From Uloborus plumipes (taxonomy: Eukaryota > Arthropoda > Arachnida > Araneae > Uloboridae), in NCBI GenBank assembly GCA_038373865.1, contig JAXGGA010004477.1, positions 23,981 to 87,980 on the forward strand: a stretch of DNA of 64,000 bases, in the 5' to 3' direction. The position numbers were made by a program, and so were the translations under genes. Shown piece by piece: positions 34,495 through 46,191 of the stretch. Every line of letters starts with the position of its first letter. Within the stretch, counting starts at the first letter, position 1. Below the pieces are notes generated by a model. That model did no database searches. It had not been told where the DNA came from and saw only the letters and a list, made by a program, of their open reading frames with translations.

Positions 34495-34680
34495 CGTTAC
34501 AACTTTTCTATTTCTGGGACAAGGACCTCAACGCGGCCCTTTTTTTCTTTCAATTCTTCATGCTTTGACATCCAGTCGCCAGGCAGATGTGCTCGTCGAG
34601 ACAGAAGGACCGGGTTAGATCGCTCATGGAAATCGAAATTTCGATCGGGCACCTGTTGCATCGCACAGACAGAAACGCAT
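34495..34680. repeat. Local duplicate of 33515-34010 lacking the MITE
   Basis: Shares CTTTGACATCCAGTCGC, GGCAGATGTGCTCGTCGAGA and GACCGGGTTAGA with the sequences on both sides of the MITE at 33569. The patch is GC-richer and contains a 90-codon plus frame (34477-34749) with no known domain. Confidence 0.7.
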
Positions 34681-35056
34681 GCGCAGAATGGCTCTCTTTA
34701 CTCACCGATCGAAGCACTCAGGATTGGAGCAGTATTTTTTTCTGTGTAATATTTAACGAAATACTCTTATTAATTATACCGAATATCGAAATGATATTTT
34801 TCGGTACATTGATCGTATGGGAATTAGAGAATAAGGAAAATCTCCTTTTGAGGTTTTTCGGCCGATTTATAGTGTAAACCAGGTGATTACATAAATGAGC
34901 TTTTGAGCGTTTTTTTTTTAATTATTAAATTAATGCAGTACAGGGATAAACTGCTTTCAATTTTTCAGCATTGACATTACTTTAAAAAATTAAGAGGGAG
35001 TAAAGCAAACGTGGGTGTTGTAAAGATACACAAAAATATGTAAGAAGTATTTTAAC

Positions 35057-38000
35057 TAGAGATGGGCCGAAGCTTCGGTCTGGCCAAAGCATGGGGTGTG
35101 ATTCGGCAGCTTCGACCTATAATAATTTATGTGGTAAATTTTCTTTTTACAGATTCATAGAAGTAGTTTTTTAAGCTATACACTATTGTAAAATATATTC
35201 AAACATAGAAGAAAATTATATTTAAAGAAATTGATTTTGTATGTATTGAGCTTTTGGAATCAGAAACTGTTCAATAATTAACAGTATATTATATTTAAAT
35301 TGAACATTCCTGTGAAATACATGAATTAAATCACTTTAAGTTAATAAGTATATAAACCACTTTTGTTGCCTCATAAATTAAGCTAGTGAAACGTGACTTT
35401 TTTACACATTTCAAGTGTTAACACTTAGAGATTAAAATGGCAATTTTTAACATTTATCAAACCAAATTTTTTAAAGTCATATTTTACATTTATGAAGTTG
35501 TAGGTATACAATTACAGTTTTTCTTCAAGTTATTAATATGCTGACAAAATTCACACTATTCTCTAGATATTGATGAAAATTATTAACAATTGTACATGAT
35601 AATAAAATATCGTGAGAATTAACAAAAAGTTAATTGAAGCTGAATTTTTATTTTTTATTAAGTCAAATATTAAGACAGTTCCAATTCCTTGTACATACAC
35701 TTATGATGAATGATATTAAATTTCGATTTCATTTGTTGCTTCGAGGAAAAAGCTTATTTTCAATTGAATGCTTTTTGAAGTAAACATTTCCAAAACTAAA
35801 CATATTAAATACTCTTTTTTTTAAAACATAAATACTGAATGATAAATAACGAATAATACCTGTGGATGACTGACTGATTCAATTTCAAAGTTTTAAATTA
35901 AGAATATTTAGACATCTGTTACGCGCACATTATTACGATATGATGTAAATAGCAGATAATTGTAGTTAAATTATTCTGTCATTTAATATTTGAGCATATC
36001 AGTTGGTTCATTTTGCTTAGTTGTAATAACAAAATATAAAACTGGTATGCTTTACTGGTACTACCAGTATAAGGCATAAACACATTCTTTTACCTAGTAA
36101 AATTAATTTACAAATTGGGACAATAAGCTAAAAAGGTTGTACAAAACTAGGAATATTAAAACATATGGAGAATAATATAGTGCGTGCATTTTTTAATCCA
36201 TTCAATGTTAAAACTTCAATCTGTGAACTTACTAAAGCTTCGGCCATCAGTTGGTCGAATCTTCGGTATTCTGAGCTTCGCGCCACCTCTAATTATAATG
36301 TCGATAAAATGCAAATATCAGCTAATTTCTAATAGAGCTAATATTTAGAAAAGTGCCAATTTGAGTCCCAAGTGAATTTTCACTAGTTTTTCAATAACTA
36401 GTTAAAAAAATAATTTTCCCCAGAAAGAAGACAAGGTTATGCTTTCATTTCATCTAATAACATCAGAAAAAAAAATTTTTTTTCTTCAGAAAATATTGTT
36501 TTTATACATTAAAAATCAGATCGGTAACGTGTCCCCGGTAGCAAAGCTTAGCATTCAAACAGGTCATGCGCACTTTCTAACTTCCCAAAAAAACGCACTT
36601 GCACGAAAAACGATTCTATTTTTACCCCTTTGTTAATATTTTACTTCATTTTTGTTTTAATCGATTTCTGATTTTCTAGCCGATGCGAAATAAGCGTGTC
36701 CCAAGTTCCGCCGTCAGAGTGGTAACAATAACTTCCGATCTATGTTTAGGCTCCCAAAATCATTTTCTGCACCTATACCACGTGATACTGAGTACCTGGT
36801 GGGATGTTTTATCGAATCGTAATTAAAAATTTGCATTTCTGCATCTAAAATTGTATGTAAGATTTTTTAAAGTGATTTTATAAAATGTGTGTCATTTGAG
36901 TCATCAGATCGGTAACACGCTCTAAAATGCGCAGTTTGTATTATTTTAAAAATTATTTTATATATAAGTATAGTCCTTTATTACAAGTGAAAAAACCACG
37001 TGTTTGATTTTGGTTTAGTGCGATCGACTCGGAAATAAAAAAAAAACTTTGTCAGTTTGTCAGATCGGTAACAGTCAGAGCGGTAACATTGAAAAACAGC
37101 GAATATGTTACAGAACTAACTCGCACGTTTCAGAATTATAAAAAGCACAAATCATAGGTTTTAGCCATATATTGAATATTTTTGTTCTTAAAAAATGAAA
37201 AGCAATGAGTTTTTAGTACAATTGCTTCATTTGTGGTTTGTATGACCTTACAATAGAAGTTAGTAAAATAAGAAAAAGTGAGACTGCAGAAATTAAGTTA
37301 ATTAATTATTATTATTTCATTTATTTATTTATTTATTTATTTATTTTTTTTGGTGCTTCAATTTCTCATAACTTCGCTAAATAACTAGATAATAACTAGC
37401 ATGCTAAATTTGAATTTCTGATCAAGAAATTAAATTTCCTGCAACTAATTAAAGAAAAGCAAGCAGCAGAGTTGTGTGTTGAAAAAGTTGAAGATGTGTG
37501 TTGTTTCAAAACAAAACAAATGTTTTATTAGCTTGGATTTAGTAATCTCATAATTTATTTTATCGAAAAACCTTATCGCTCATTTTTTATTTCCAAGAAA
37601 TGCTTTTTTATAATGAAATTTGACTTTTTAGCCTAATATATATATTTTTCTATAATTATCTTAATTCTATGTTAAAAATGCAAGGAAATGCTATCATTTT
37701 TAGAGATGTTAACGAAGACTGAAAGCATAAACTCAAATATGTAGCTCATATTAGCATCAGATCTGTAACGGATTAAAAATGAGTAATCTAAGGAGGGGGT
37801 AAATAACTTCCTTGACCTCCCCCCTTTTATTTTCTTGCATTTAGACCCAATTTAGACTTAAAATCCAATATTAGTTTTTTTCTGCAAAAAAATTTTTTTT
37901 TCAGAAAACTTCAACTTCAAATTGGCACTTTTCTAAATATTGGCTCAATAATATAATATTTGATCATATTATAAATATCAACTTATAACTGTAAACCTTG

Positions 38001-38294
38001 CTTTTTATATTCCAAATAATGCGTATTCTACTTATTTCAATAAAAAAGTTAGGAATGTCCTTTCCTTATACTGCCAGTACGATACAGAAATAAATACTTT
38101 AATTAGTGAAATTAATTTAAAACTGAGACAGTACGTTAAAAATGTTGTAAAACACTGAAAATATTGAAACATACGGAGTATAGTATCATATTGTGTGCAT
38201 TTATTACACGTTTTATGTTAAAACTTCCGTATGTGCAGCAGCCGAAGCTTCGGTATTCGGCGCTTCGGCCAAACCCCGCTTCTCGCCATCTCTA
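35057..38294. mobile_element. hAT-like element with two right ends and a nested insertion
   Basis: The left end TAGAGATGGGCCGAAGCTTC is matched by inverted right ends at 38294 (GCCATCTCTA) and at 36291 (GCCACCTCTA). The flanks ATTTTAAC (35049-35056) and ATTTTTAC (38295-38302) agree at seven of eight positions. The last 250 bp before each right end are homologous to each other, so one element copy is partly duplicated or nested. No transposase was recognised; the interior is strongly AT-rich. Confidence 0.55.
36336..37949. mobile_element. Inverted-repeat insertion with six TCAGATCGGTAAC-type motifs
   Basis: Bounded by inverted arms of about 30 bp (AATATTTAGAAAAGTGCCAA near 36341 and its complement near 37920). 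On the plus strand it carries TCAGATCGGTAAC or one-to-two-base variants at 36516, 36714, 36904, 37060, 37075 and 37757, and no open frame. It lies between the two right ends of the enclosing element. Class unknown. Confidence 0.55.
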
Positions 38295-38363
38295 ATTTTT
38301 ACAATTCATTTAAGTTCGAAATTTGGTCAAGTGCAGTCTAGCACAATTAAGTTTACCTTAGAC

Positions 38364-38803
38364 TAGAACCTCTATAGAGGACAGGCCGACTTATCCGACA
38401 TTTTGGTTCCAAGACGGCTTTGGATCCAACCTCGTTTAAAGTGTTTGGAAATTCGTTAGTTTGATCAATGGCAGCTATGTCGTCAAAATACATTGAGTAA
38501 ATCTACACATTGAGTAAATCTAGTAAGATAACTGAATTCTCAAATTAAATACTAGCTTATGAGGAAATATTTCCGGTAAAGAAACCCATTTTCATCCTTG
38601 TTGCTTGTCTACAATTTAAATGAATGAAATATCCTCAGTTTAGTTGTTGGAACAGTTAAACTTCAATTAGGTTAGCCATCTGAAGTTTATATATATATAG
38701 CATCAGTTTTCTTCAACGCGGTTTTCTACACCTACCAGCGGAACCACACGTGTCTTTTTGGAACCAAAATGTCGGATAAGTCAGCTCCCCTTATGTAGGG
38801 ACC
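38364..38803. mobile_element. Inverted-repeat MITE with 11-bp flanking direct repeats
   Basis: Inverted ends share GACTTATCCGACATTTTGG and the following TTCCAA. The flanks TTACCTTAGAC (38353-38363) and TTACCTTAGAC (38804-38814) are identical. The wording of the ends is pogo-like, but an 11-bp duplication is not, so classification stays open. Confidence 0.65.
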
Positions 38804-38814
38804 TTACCTTAGAC

Positions 38815-39362
38815 AAGCTGAAACTTCAACAATTCGTTTTCTTAAAAAGGGCTGTGGGAAGCCGTTTTGAGTTGCCGATAATAATGATTGGAAGATTTCT
38901 CCTGTTTCAACCCAAATATAAATGAGCTCGTCAAAGGTCAAGCAGTTTTTTACCAGGACCATACTATACGAATACACAATATCTAAAACACTTTTAGTAT
39001 AGCGTTTGAAAGCACATTAGATAGAGAACAGAAAGTTTTGAATGTAATAATTATTTTCAATATCCCCGTAATGACTATCGTACTTATGTTGATTGACTAA
39101 TTAACTTTTCATAGCCACTTTAAAATAGGGCAGATATCGACGCTAAAGGCAATATTTAACAATGACAGTAAAATTAAATGCTATTGATATCTGAACTGGA
39201 TTCAAGTTGCCCTATTGTTTTCAAACATTTTATTCTAACGGTATAGTTTCACCATCTGCCATTGTTATACTCATGTGATGTCGTGAAATGCTTCGATAAT
39301 AATTTTCCCCCAGCTTTTAAAGATATAAAACGCAGAAAAAGTAAATGATTGTGTTAGTCTCC

Positions 39363-39395
<33 letters not shown>

Positions 39396-39418
39396 AAAAT
39401 TCCTTAAAAATTATTAAT
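38815..39418. other. Non-coding, no gene seen
   Basis: AT-rich. Ends in a poly-A run of about 28 at 39366-39393. Confidence 0.5.
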
Positions 39419-39433
39419 AATCCTAAATATTAT

Positions 39434-39648
39434 ATTAGTTAAGGATTCCGGGCTGTTGTGCCGGAATCTTAAAATCTTGCATCAGTTCAAAATTTCGCAT
39501 CAGTCGCCAAATTAATCAACGACACCCACTGAAGATGACCGCCGTAGTTGCGATCGAAACGTATGGATTAAAGCCATTCAGACCACGGCAGAACAGCCCG
39601 GAATCCTTAACTAATATTTACATCGGCCGTGAAAGCCTTCATTCTTAC
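39434..39648. mobile_element. Palindromic retroposon-like element, short copy
   Basis: Flanked by the perfect 15-bp repeat AATCCTAAATATTAT (39419-39433, 39649-39663). The short left arm TTAGTTAAGGATTCCGGGCT is inverted at the right (GGAATCCTTAACTAA), followed by a unique tail GAAAGCCTTCATTCTTAC. Most of the left arm found in the copy at 63104 is missing. A related sequence without the element is at 21766. It contains CTGAAGA (39529) and CGAAAC (39555) around a potential stem. Confidence 0.75.
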
Positions 39649-39663
39649 AATCCTAAATATTAT

Positions 39664-40040
39664 TTAAAAATACTAAAAAATATGTTTTTAGAGTAAATCA
39701 AATTAGAAAGAAGTTTCAAAACTATTGAATATCCGCCTAGTTTACATGCACTTATAATGTATCAACACGTAATATAGTTTAGCCTTTAGTAATAATAATA
39801 ATATCAAATATATTACTTTTATATTTGCAAAGAACTTGAATCTTATTTTTTATTCAGAGTTACATAACAACAACTGAAATACTAAAATACATCAGCATGT
39901 AATATAGTTTAGCATTTAGTCTTAATAATAGTATAAAATATATCACTCTTATATTTGTGAAGAACGTGAATTTTATCTTTTATTCAGATTTATATGCATA
40001 CATATCCACATGTGAAACTAATTAAAGCGTCTTAAACACG
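39664..40040. repeat. Dispersed repeat (family U), copy 3, internally duplicated
   Basis: The GTAATATAGTTTAGC ... TTCAGA block occurs twice in tandem (about 39760-39870 and 39890-39990), followed by CCACATGTGAAACTAATT. Same family as 21725 and 34170. Confidence 0.6.
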
Positions 40041-40157
40041 ATCACAATATAATTTTAAAACAAATACTTTAGGTACACTTTAAACTGTAGTACCAAATTT
40101 CACGAAAAACTCTTTTTGTTATGTAAAATACATACCAACAAACACACTTTCTTCTTT

Positions 40158-41692
40158 TACTAGCAAAAATACCCGGCGTTGCCTGGGCCAATAATGATTT
40201 ATAGAAACAATTCATACTCACCTTTGGGTTTTTTTCCTGAACTCAAAACACACCAAATTTTGGATAACTTTTTTGGGATACCTAGGATAATTTTACTCCC
40301 CTCCCTACTTTATGAAAATACATTAAGTATTATTATGTCACTAATTTTTGTCTCAGAGAAATAGTCATCAAATGCTGAGATACTATTGCTGACCATAAAA
40401 TGACGCTAACAGATTTTGAACTCAATGATTTCGTAATTAATAGGGAACGTTTGACAATTATTTGTGCAAAAACGCAAGTTAATGGTAATGTAGTCTTGTT
40501 TAGGGTTTGATTAATTTAATATGCGGATTACCTTACGTTTTGACATAATTTTAAAAAGTTTTTTATTGGATACATACGGAATATGCCAACAAAAGAAAAA
40601 AAACTGAACGTTTCGAATGTGGGAGTATTATTTCGATGATTAAGATTTTTCCACAGTCGATAAATATCAGACAATAATCATTTTATTTTGGTTACGTTGT
40701 GTAAGAAGTAAAGTATTATTGCGTAGTCTTTGGCACAAAAACTGGCGTTAGTTGAAAAAATCTCCGTGCATCTCAGTTGCTAAAATCTTGCATTTAGCAT
40801 TTAGCACCCCAGAGACCGCTGTACCTTCCAATTTGCTTGGATTTACCGGTTATTAAAATCTTGCAACAAATTTGGCAAAATTCCTGTTCAATCGGATACT
40901 AAGTAACTGGCCAATTGTAAATATCCCCAGAAAGTGCCAAATCAACGAAAACAAATTTGAGAAATGCCGAAAGGTTGTATTTAAAGCTCCATCAAATTGG
41001 AAATAATGAACCTAATTCATTTATTAGTTGCCAATCTCATCTAGCGATTACGTTACCGATATTCTAAAGCATATTTACAAATGTCGCGAAAATAATTGAT
41101 GCAGTGAACAATTCTTACTACAGAAAATACTGTAGAATACAATTTATACTACAAAATAATATTTGCACGTCTCAAAGCACAATAAAAAAACACATTGCTT
41201 ACACCACAAAATGTTTTGAATACAAATCATGGTAAAAGCTCGTTAGCGAGCGGGCGCGCGAGCGTCTCCAGTGTCTAGGTAAAAGCCATGTATTAACCAT
41301 GAAGCTGAAAAAAACTTTCTTTTTGATTTGACTTGAGAATAGCCTTGAAAACTTAATGCGAATAGCGGAAATGATACACGCAATTCTAGCTATCGACAGG
41401 GAGTTGAGATGATGCACTAAATATTGAATTAGTTTGTTGAAAGCCTTCGCGGATTTATGCGAAAAATGTACCTTAAATTGGAATGAAAAAAGCGCTACCA
41501 ATCGAACTTTTTCGAATTTCGTTATAAACTATAGCCTATGTGTTATTCTGATGTATAAGCTACATTATGGTAAAAGTTTCATTAAAATCCATTCAGTAGT
41601 TTTTGCGTGAAAGAGGAACAAACATCCATCCATCCATCCATCCATCCAAACATCCAAACTTTCGCATTTATAATAGTAGTAAGATATAAGAC
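40158..41692. mobile_element. Non-LTR-like repeat ending in an ATCC microsatellite
   Basis: Starts ACTAGCAAAAATACCCGGCG and ends with a TCCATCCATCC run (41625-41656) and ACTTTCGCATTTATAATAG. Such a start plus the GCATTTATAATA-type end after a short tandem repeat is common in RTE-like or associated arthropod repeats. No intact coding frame is present; the 100-codon minus frame 41199-41501 shows no domain. Confidence 0.4.
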
Positions 41693-42307
41693 AAGCCTAA
41701 AGAAGATATTCATAAGGCATACTTTTCAGAAGAATAAAAAATGATCTGTTTAAATTTCCACGTCTTTGAAGGTAATAATAACTCTTCTGGCAAGCATCCA
41801 ATGAGCAGTAAGTACATTCTTCCTCCAACTCAACATTATCCTTCCAAAAAACGCTCTTACATTATTCTAATTTGCGGATGAAAAAATGGAATTCTATTGG
41901 GATTCTGAAAAAGACGTCATACCGTGCCAACTTTCTGGCAAAGAGCGATCGAAGAACTGCAGTTTTCAAATGTTTCAATTTCAAAGAGACAAGTTTGACT
42001 GTGTGATTTGTTTTTTCCCTTAAAACGAAAATAAATGGGGTTCGGTTTCGCATCTAAATTCAAATAACAATACTACATATTTATTTTAAACCCTGCCAGT
42101 ACAAATGTATTTTTTTCCTTCATTTGAAATTCTGTAGCATTATGTGTCCCTCATTTTTTGTTGGAAATAAACGTTCCGTCATATTTGGATCCTATCTAGC
42201 ATTATTGGCGACAAATTGAGTCGTTTAGCATGAAAACCCGTTCAGTCCATATCGCAAAACCCGTAGATCCGAAGGCGGGAATATGGATCTATTGTCTGAC
42301 TTTCTGA
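41693..42307. other. Non-coding, no gene seen
   Basis: The minus frame 41862-42053 has no domain. Confidence 0.45.
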
Positions 42308-42594
42308 AGTAAAACCTTCCGCGTATTTACGCATGCGTCAGGTCTTCTCTGATCTTACCATATAGGGGTGATAGGTAAGATAACAGTAAGGGGAAGAATA
42401 ATAAGAAACATTTTGAGGCGTATCAAACAACGTAGAACGATGCTAATTTCAAATACATAGTTTAGTTCAATGTGTCAAAAGGATAGCAAATGCAAGCTTT
42501 AAATTGAAAACTTCGGAAAGTTCCCATTCATAACCCATCACCCCCTTTTTAAGTGGAACGGTTCACAAATACTAGGCGCGTCTTTCACGGACGG
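42308..42594. repeat. Dispersed repeat, copy 2 of the 30824 family
   Basis: Same start (AACCTTCCGCGTATTTACGC) and end (CTTTCACGGACGG) as 30840-31129. No flanking direct repeat was seen here. Confidence 0.65.
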
Positions 42595-43937
42595 AAACTA
42601 GTTGGTTTTGACTTAGAACTCTCGCTTTATGTTCACTTATGGCTGAGATCTAGTGGTTTTTGATCTTTTACCTGTAAGCCATTGGCAAAGGAGTTTTTGA
42701 ACTTATATTTTTTAAATAAAATTATTTTTATATAAAGTTTACTTAATGGGAATTGATCCTAAATGATCCAATTAAAGAAATTTTACGTTAGGAAGGACAT
42801 ACTTCCCAAAACATGAACTAGTTCCGTAGAATGGTATAAAAGGAAAGAGCAACGTATCAAGATGGAGATACACCGTATATCAAAAATATCTGTTGTATAG
42901 TGTAATTAAATATGGGTCTGCTGTTTCAAACAATGTAAAGCAAATTTAAATTCTCGTTTTATAAAATTAGCATTTTTTTTTTTTTTTTGAGTCAAAGAAG
43001 TAAGCGAGAACCATTGAAGAAATAGTTGAGGATGTGGCTTTCACAAAGAGCGTTTTAATCACATAAAAATCAAAAAGTGAACCGAGAGTAGATTTATCTT
43101 CAACAGATCAAGAGCCACAGTAAAAAAAAATCATTTAGACCAAAAAAATAATTCTTTTATTTTTTCTATTAAAAATCGGGAAGAGAAAGAATGTTTTGTT
43201 TAAAAAGATAATTCCACTGTAAAAATCAAACATAAAAACAAATTATTCTAAACTATGAACAATATGAGCCAATGCTTATCTCCCATGATCCTTTGCCACA
43301 GGCCATGATTACAGTCATTTTATTTTTTTTTGCACTTTTAAGGTGAGTGTCATGTTAACAATTGCAAAAAGTGTGCTCAGGCTGCAAAAAAGACTTTTGG
43401 TTTTTTTTAGTTAAGTATTGTAGTTAATATATTGCTCAGAGGAGGTAGAAAAATCCTCTTACTGTCACTAGAACGAGTTAAAATTAAGTTGACTTTGCTG
43501 CTTATTTGTGTTGCACCTTAAAGAAGCATTTTTTTTCACACAAACACTAAAAATTGTTATTCTTACGATTAAACTCTTTTCAAAATGTCAACTCCTCAGT
43601 TCTGCAAATACCTTCTGAATGACTGTCAATGAAAGTCGTAATCCTTTCTACCCACGCTTTAAATAAGCCTTTTGAAAACCGAGACGAAGCAAAATGTTTA
43701 CTTAAAACAGACTGAAAAGCTTCATTAACTGATGAAAAGTGATTTCTTTGTAATAATAACTCCTCTTTCATAAGAGACGCTTTCCCGAGAAATAAAATTT
43801 CTCTAACAAGGGGCGAGAAAGACGTTCTATTTCGTGGGAATCAGCATCGCCTCAATAAGGAGCATTGCGGCTGATGCATTTTAAGTAACAAACCTCTCCG
43901 CGAGCTTGTATCGCGTTAATTGGATTTCGACTTCTAA
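42595..43937. other. Non-coding interval
   Basis: The minus strand is open at 43771-43580 (63 codons, longer if read upstream to about 43830) and ends near a possible GGTATTT donor. No family match, and such frames are expected by chance here. Confidence 0.4.
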
Positions 43938-44170
43938 GGATTTATTTTATTTCACTTTCGTCTGCGATGCTATAGAAAATCAAAATGGGCTTTGTTCCGT
44001 GCCCGGGATTTGCTTTTATTCAACGCTCCTCGGGAATCAGAGTTCAGAGAAATCGTAATCGTTTTTTGTGACTTCACTTTTTTCGTTCTTTCTTTCGGGT
44101 ATTGTTAGAGAAAGAACTTTTCTTTAGCTATGTACCATAAAGTTGGGTTGTAGATAAACCATCGTGTATC
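43938..44170. repeat. Local direct duplication, unit 1
   Basis: TGCTATAGAAAATCAAAATG, GTAATCG and GTGACTTCACTTTTTTCGTT are shared in order with unit 2 at 44640-44870. The units flank MITE copy 4. Confidence 0.75.
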
Positions 44171-44247
44171 CTGAAAAAATGAACGAAGTCACTTTTTCAG
44201 CAACTAAATTTAACAATTACTATGATATAGAAAAGCTTCAAAAATCA

Positions 44248-44611
44248 CACTGCAAAAAATAAAACGATGTTTTTACAGTATAATACTGGCAGCAGAGGTT
44301 ACAGTTTAAAATTGGCAATTTTACAGTTTATTACTGTAAAGCAATTTTACTGTTTATTACCATAATTTTACAGTTTATTACCTCAAAATTAGCTGTTATT
44401 ATACTATAAAAACAACAGTATAATACTGGCAGCAGAGGTTCCAGTTTAAAACTGCAAAATGCACAGTAATAAACTGCAAAATTAGAAATTTTAGTTTAAT
44501 AGTGTAACAAAAGCAATTTTGTAGGTTATTACTGTAAAATTAGCAAGTTTTACAGTTTGTTACTATAAAATTAGCTGTATAGTACCGTAAAAACATCTAT
44601 TTTTTACAGTG
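44248..44611. mobile_element. CACTGTAAAA-family MITE, copy 4, inverted
   Basis: Ends CACTGCAAAAAAT and ATTTTTTACAGTG. The internal CAGTATAATACTGGCAGCAG block runs in the reverse orientation to copies 1-3. No TA pair at the ends. Confidence 0.75.
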
Positions 44612-44639
44612 CATCTAATGTAAATAAATGTGGGATTGT

Positions 44640-44870
44640 CAATTTATTTCATTTCACTTTCATGTTCAATGCTATAGAAAATCAAAATGAGCTCTGGTCT
44701 GTGCCCAGGATTTGCTTCTATTCAGCCATCTTCGGGAATCCGAGTTCAGAGATGTCGTAATCGTTTTTGTGACTTCACTTTTTTCGTTTTTGCTGCCATG
44801 TATTGTGGAAGAAAAAACTTCTCTTCCGCTCTGTATAATAAACTTGGGTTTCAGGTAAACCATTCAACGT
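44640..44870. repeat. Local direct duplication, unit 2
   Basis: See unit 1 at 43938. A 76-codon plus frame and a 63-codon minus frame here are unremarkable. Confidence 0.75.
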
Positions 44871-45296
44871 GTTATTTTACTTTGAGAAGGTATGGAATAA
44901 AGGACAGTAACACATGAAAGATGTATCACAAAATATAAATATTATTTCTTAGCAATTGTAAAAAATCAATACTGAAATGCATTGTGGTTTCAACCCGTAT
45001 CAGAGTTCCATTTTTGTCTTTGTTTTTGGCTTTTATGACATTATGAATTCTTGTTTAATGTTTGGTATTCTAAAACAACCACAAACTACTCCATATGTCT
45101 TCTTATAAGCTGTATAGTTTTAGCTAAATTAGCAGTTTAGCCGGTAGTTCTCTGTTCATGAGTAGGAGGCATTGCTAACTATGAGTAAACTACCTGGTTT
45201 CTATTTTCTGGATGCTTCGCCGCAAGTGTAGGAATCCTTCGTTTTATTACACATTAAAAAAAGTTATATTGCAAAATTAAGAAGTCAAGATTCGTA

Positions 45297-45697
45297 CGGT
45301 AAACTCTCGATTATACACGAGGGTCTTGGGAAAGAAACAAACACAATTAACTGATATTTTTTGAAAGAGCACGAATTTAAACTTTTTTTTCTTAACATTT
45401 CTTACCCAAGAGTGCGGTGTACTTCCTCCAATAAATTATTTTGATTGGGCGTTATCGTAAGTACCACTTCTTTATAGATTTTATACGCTTGAAAACCTCA
45501 AATACGAATATTTTCTTATGTTGTACCTATCGTCAGTTTGTACATATAACGTCTTAAGTGTAATGCAATTATATTTAAGCAAAAGACATTTTTTATCTTC
45601 TTTACCCGTCATTTTATGCTTTTTTCGGATTATCCGCAATTTTCTTTATCTTCGATATCCGAGCCACCCAATTCCGCGGATAATCGGGAGTGTACTG
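45297..45697. mobile_element. pogo-like TA-flanked element
   Basis: The left end CGGTAAACTCTCGATTATAC and the right end GGATAATCGGGAGTGTACTG are imperfect inverted repeats bordered by TA (45295-45296, 45698-45699). 401 bp, non-coding. Confidence 0.7.
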
Positions 45698-46191
45698 TAA
45701 TTTATTTTATATTAGCGACACCATATGCTGCTTGGATATGCAGCGAGACACCCCTTGCTGAAAATTCCGTCTCACTGCGCCACCATGTCCTGCATGACAG
45801 GCCCTGCAGAAGGTAAGGCGGTGGAGACTTTGGCACACGGCCAACTTGAAAGAAGGACTACACGAAGTTTGAGATCCAAAAAGAAAACATACAACAATTT
45901 TGCATTGCTAAAAGTCGAAAGGAAATCAGTTTAGGTATTAGAAAAAGAAAAAAGAAAAAAGTCATCATAAAGGTTCAAAATGTAGGCAAAATCTTTCTCT
46001 CTTTTCCCCACATTCCTTCTCCCTTTTCAGTAATCCTTTTAGCTACGTAACATTTCAGTGACAATTTGTCACAAACATTTTAACTTCCCTATGACAATTA
46101 TTTGGATGCTGTTTCTGCGTCAATGTTTTATGTTACGAGAGCTCTGTGCCATTTAAAAATGTTTTTATTACAAAATAAAAAGACTTCAATT

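Noticed and set aside
43580..43830. Minus-strand exon-like frame (LMKEELLLQRNHFSSVNEAF)
   Set aside because: About 80 open codons with a possible donor, but several frames of this length are expected by chance in this much sequence and no domain is recognisable.
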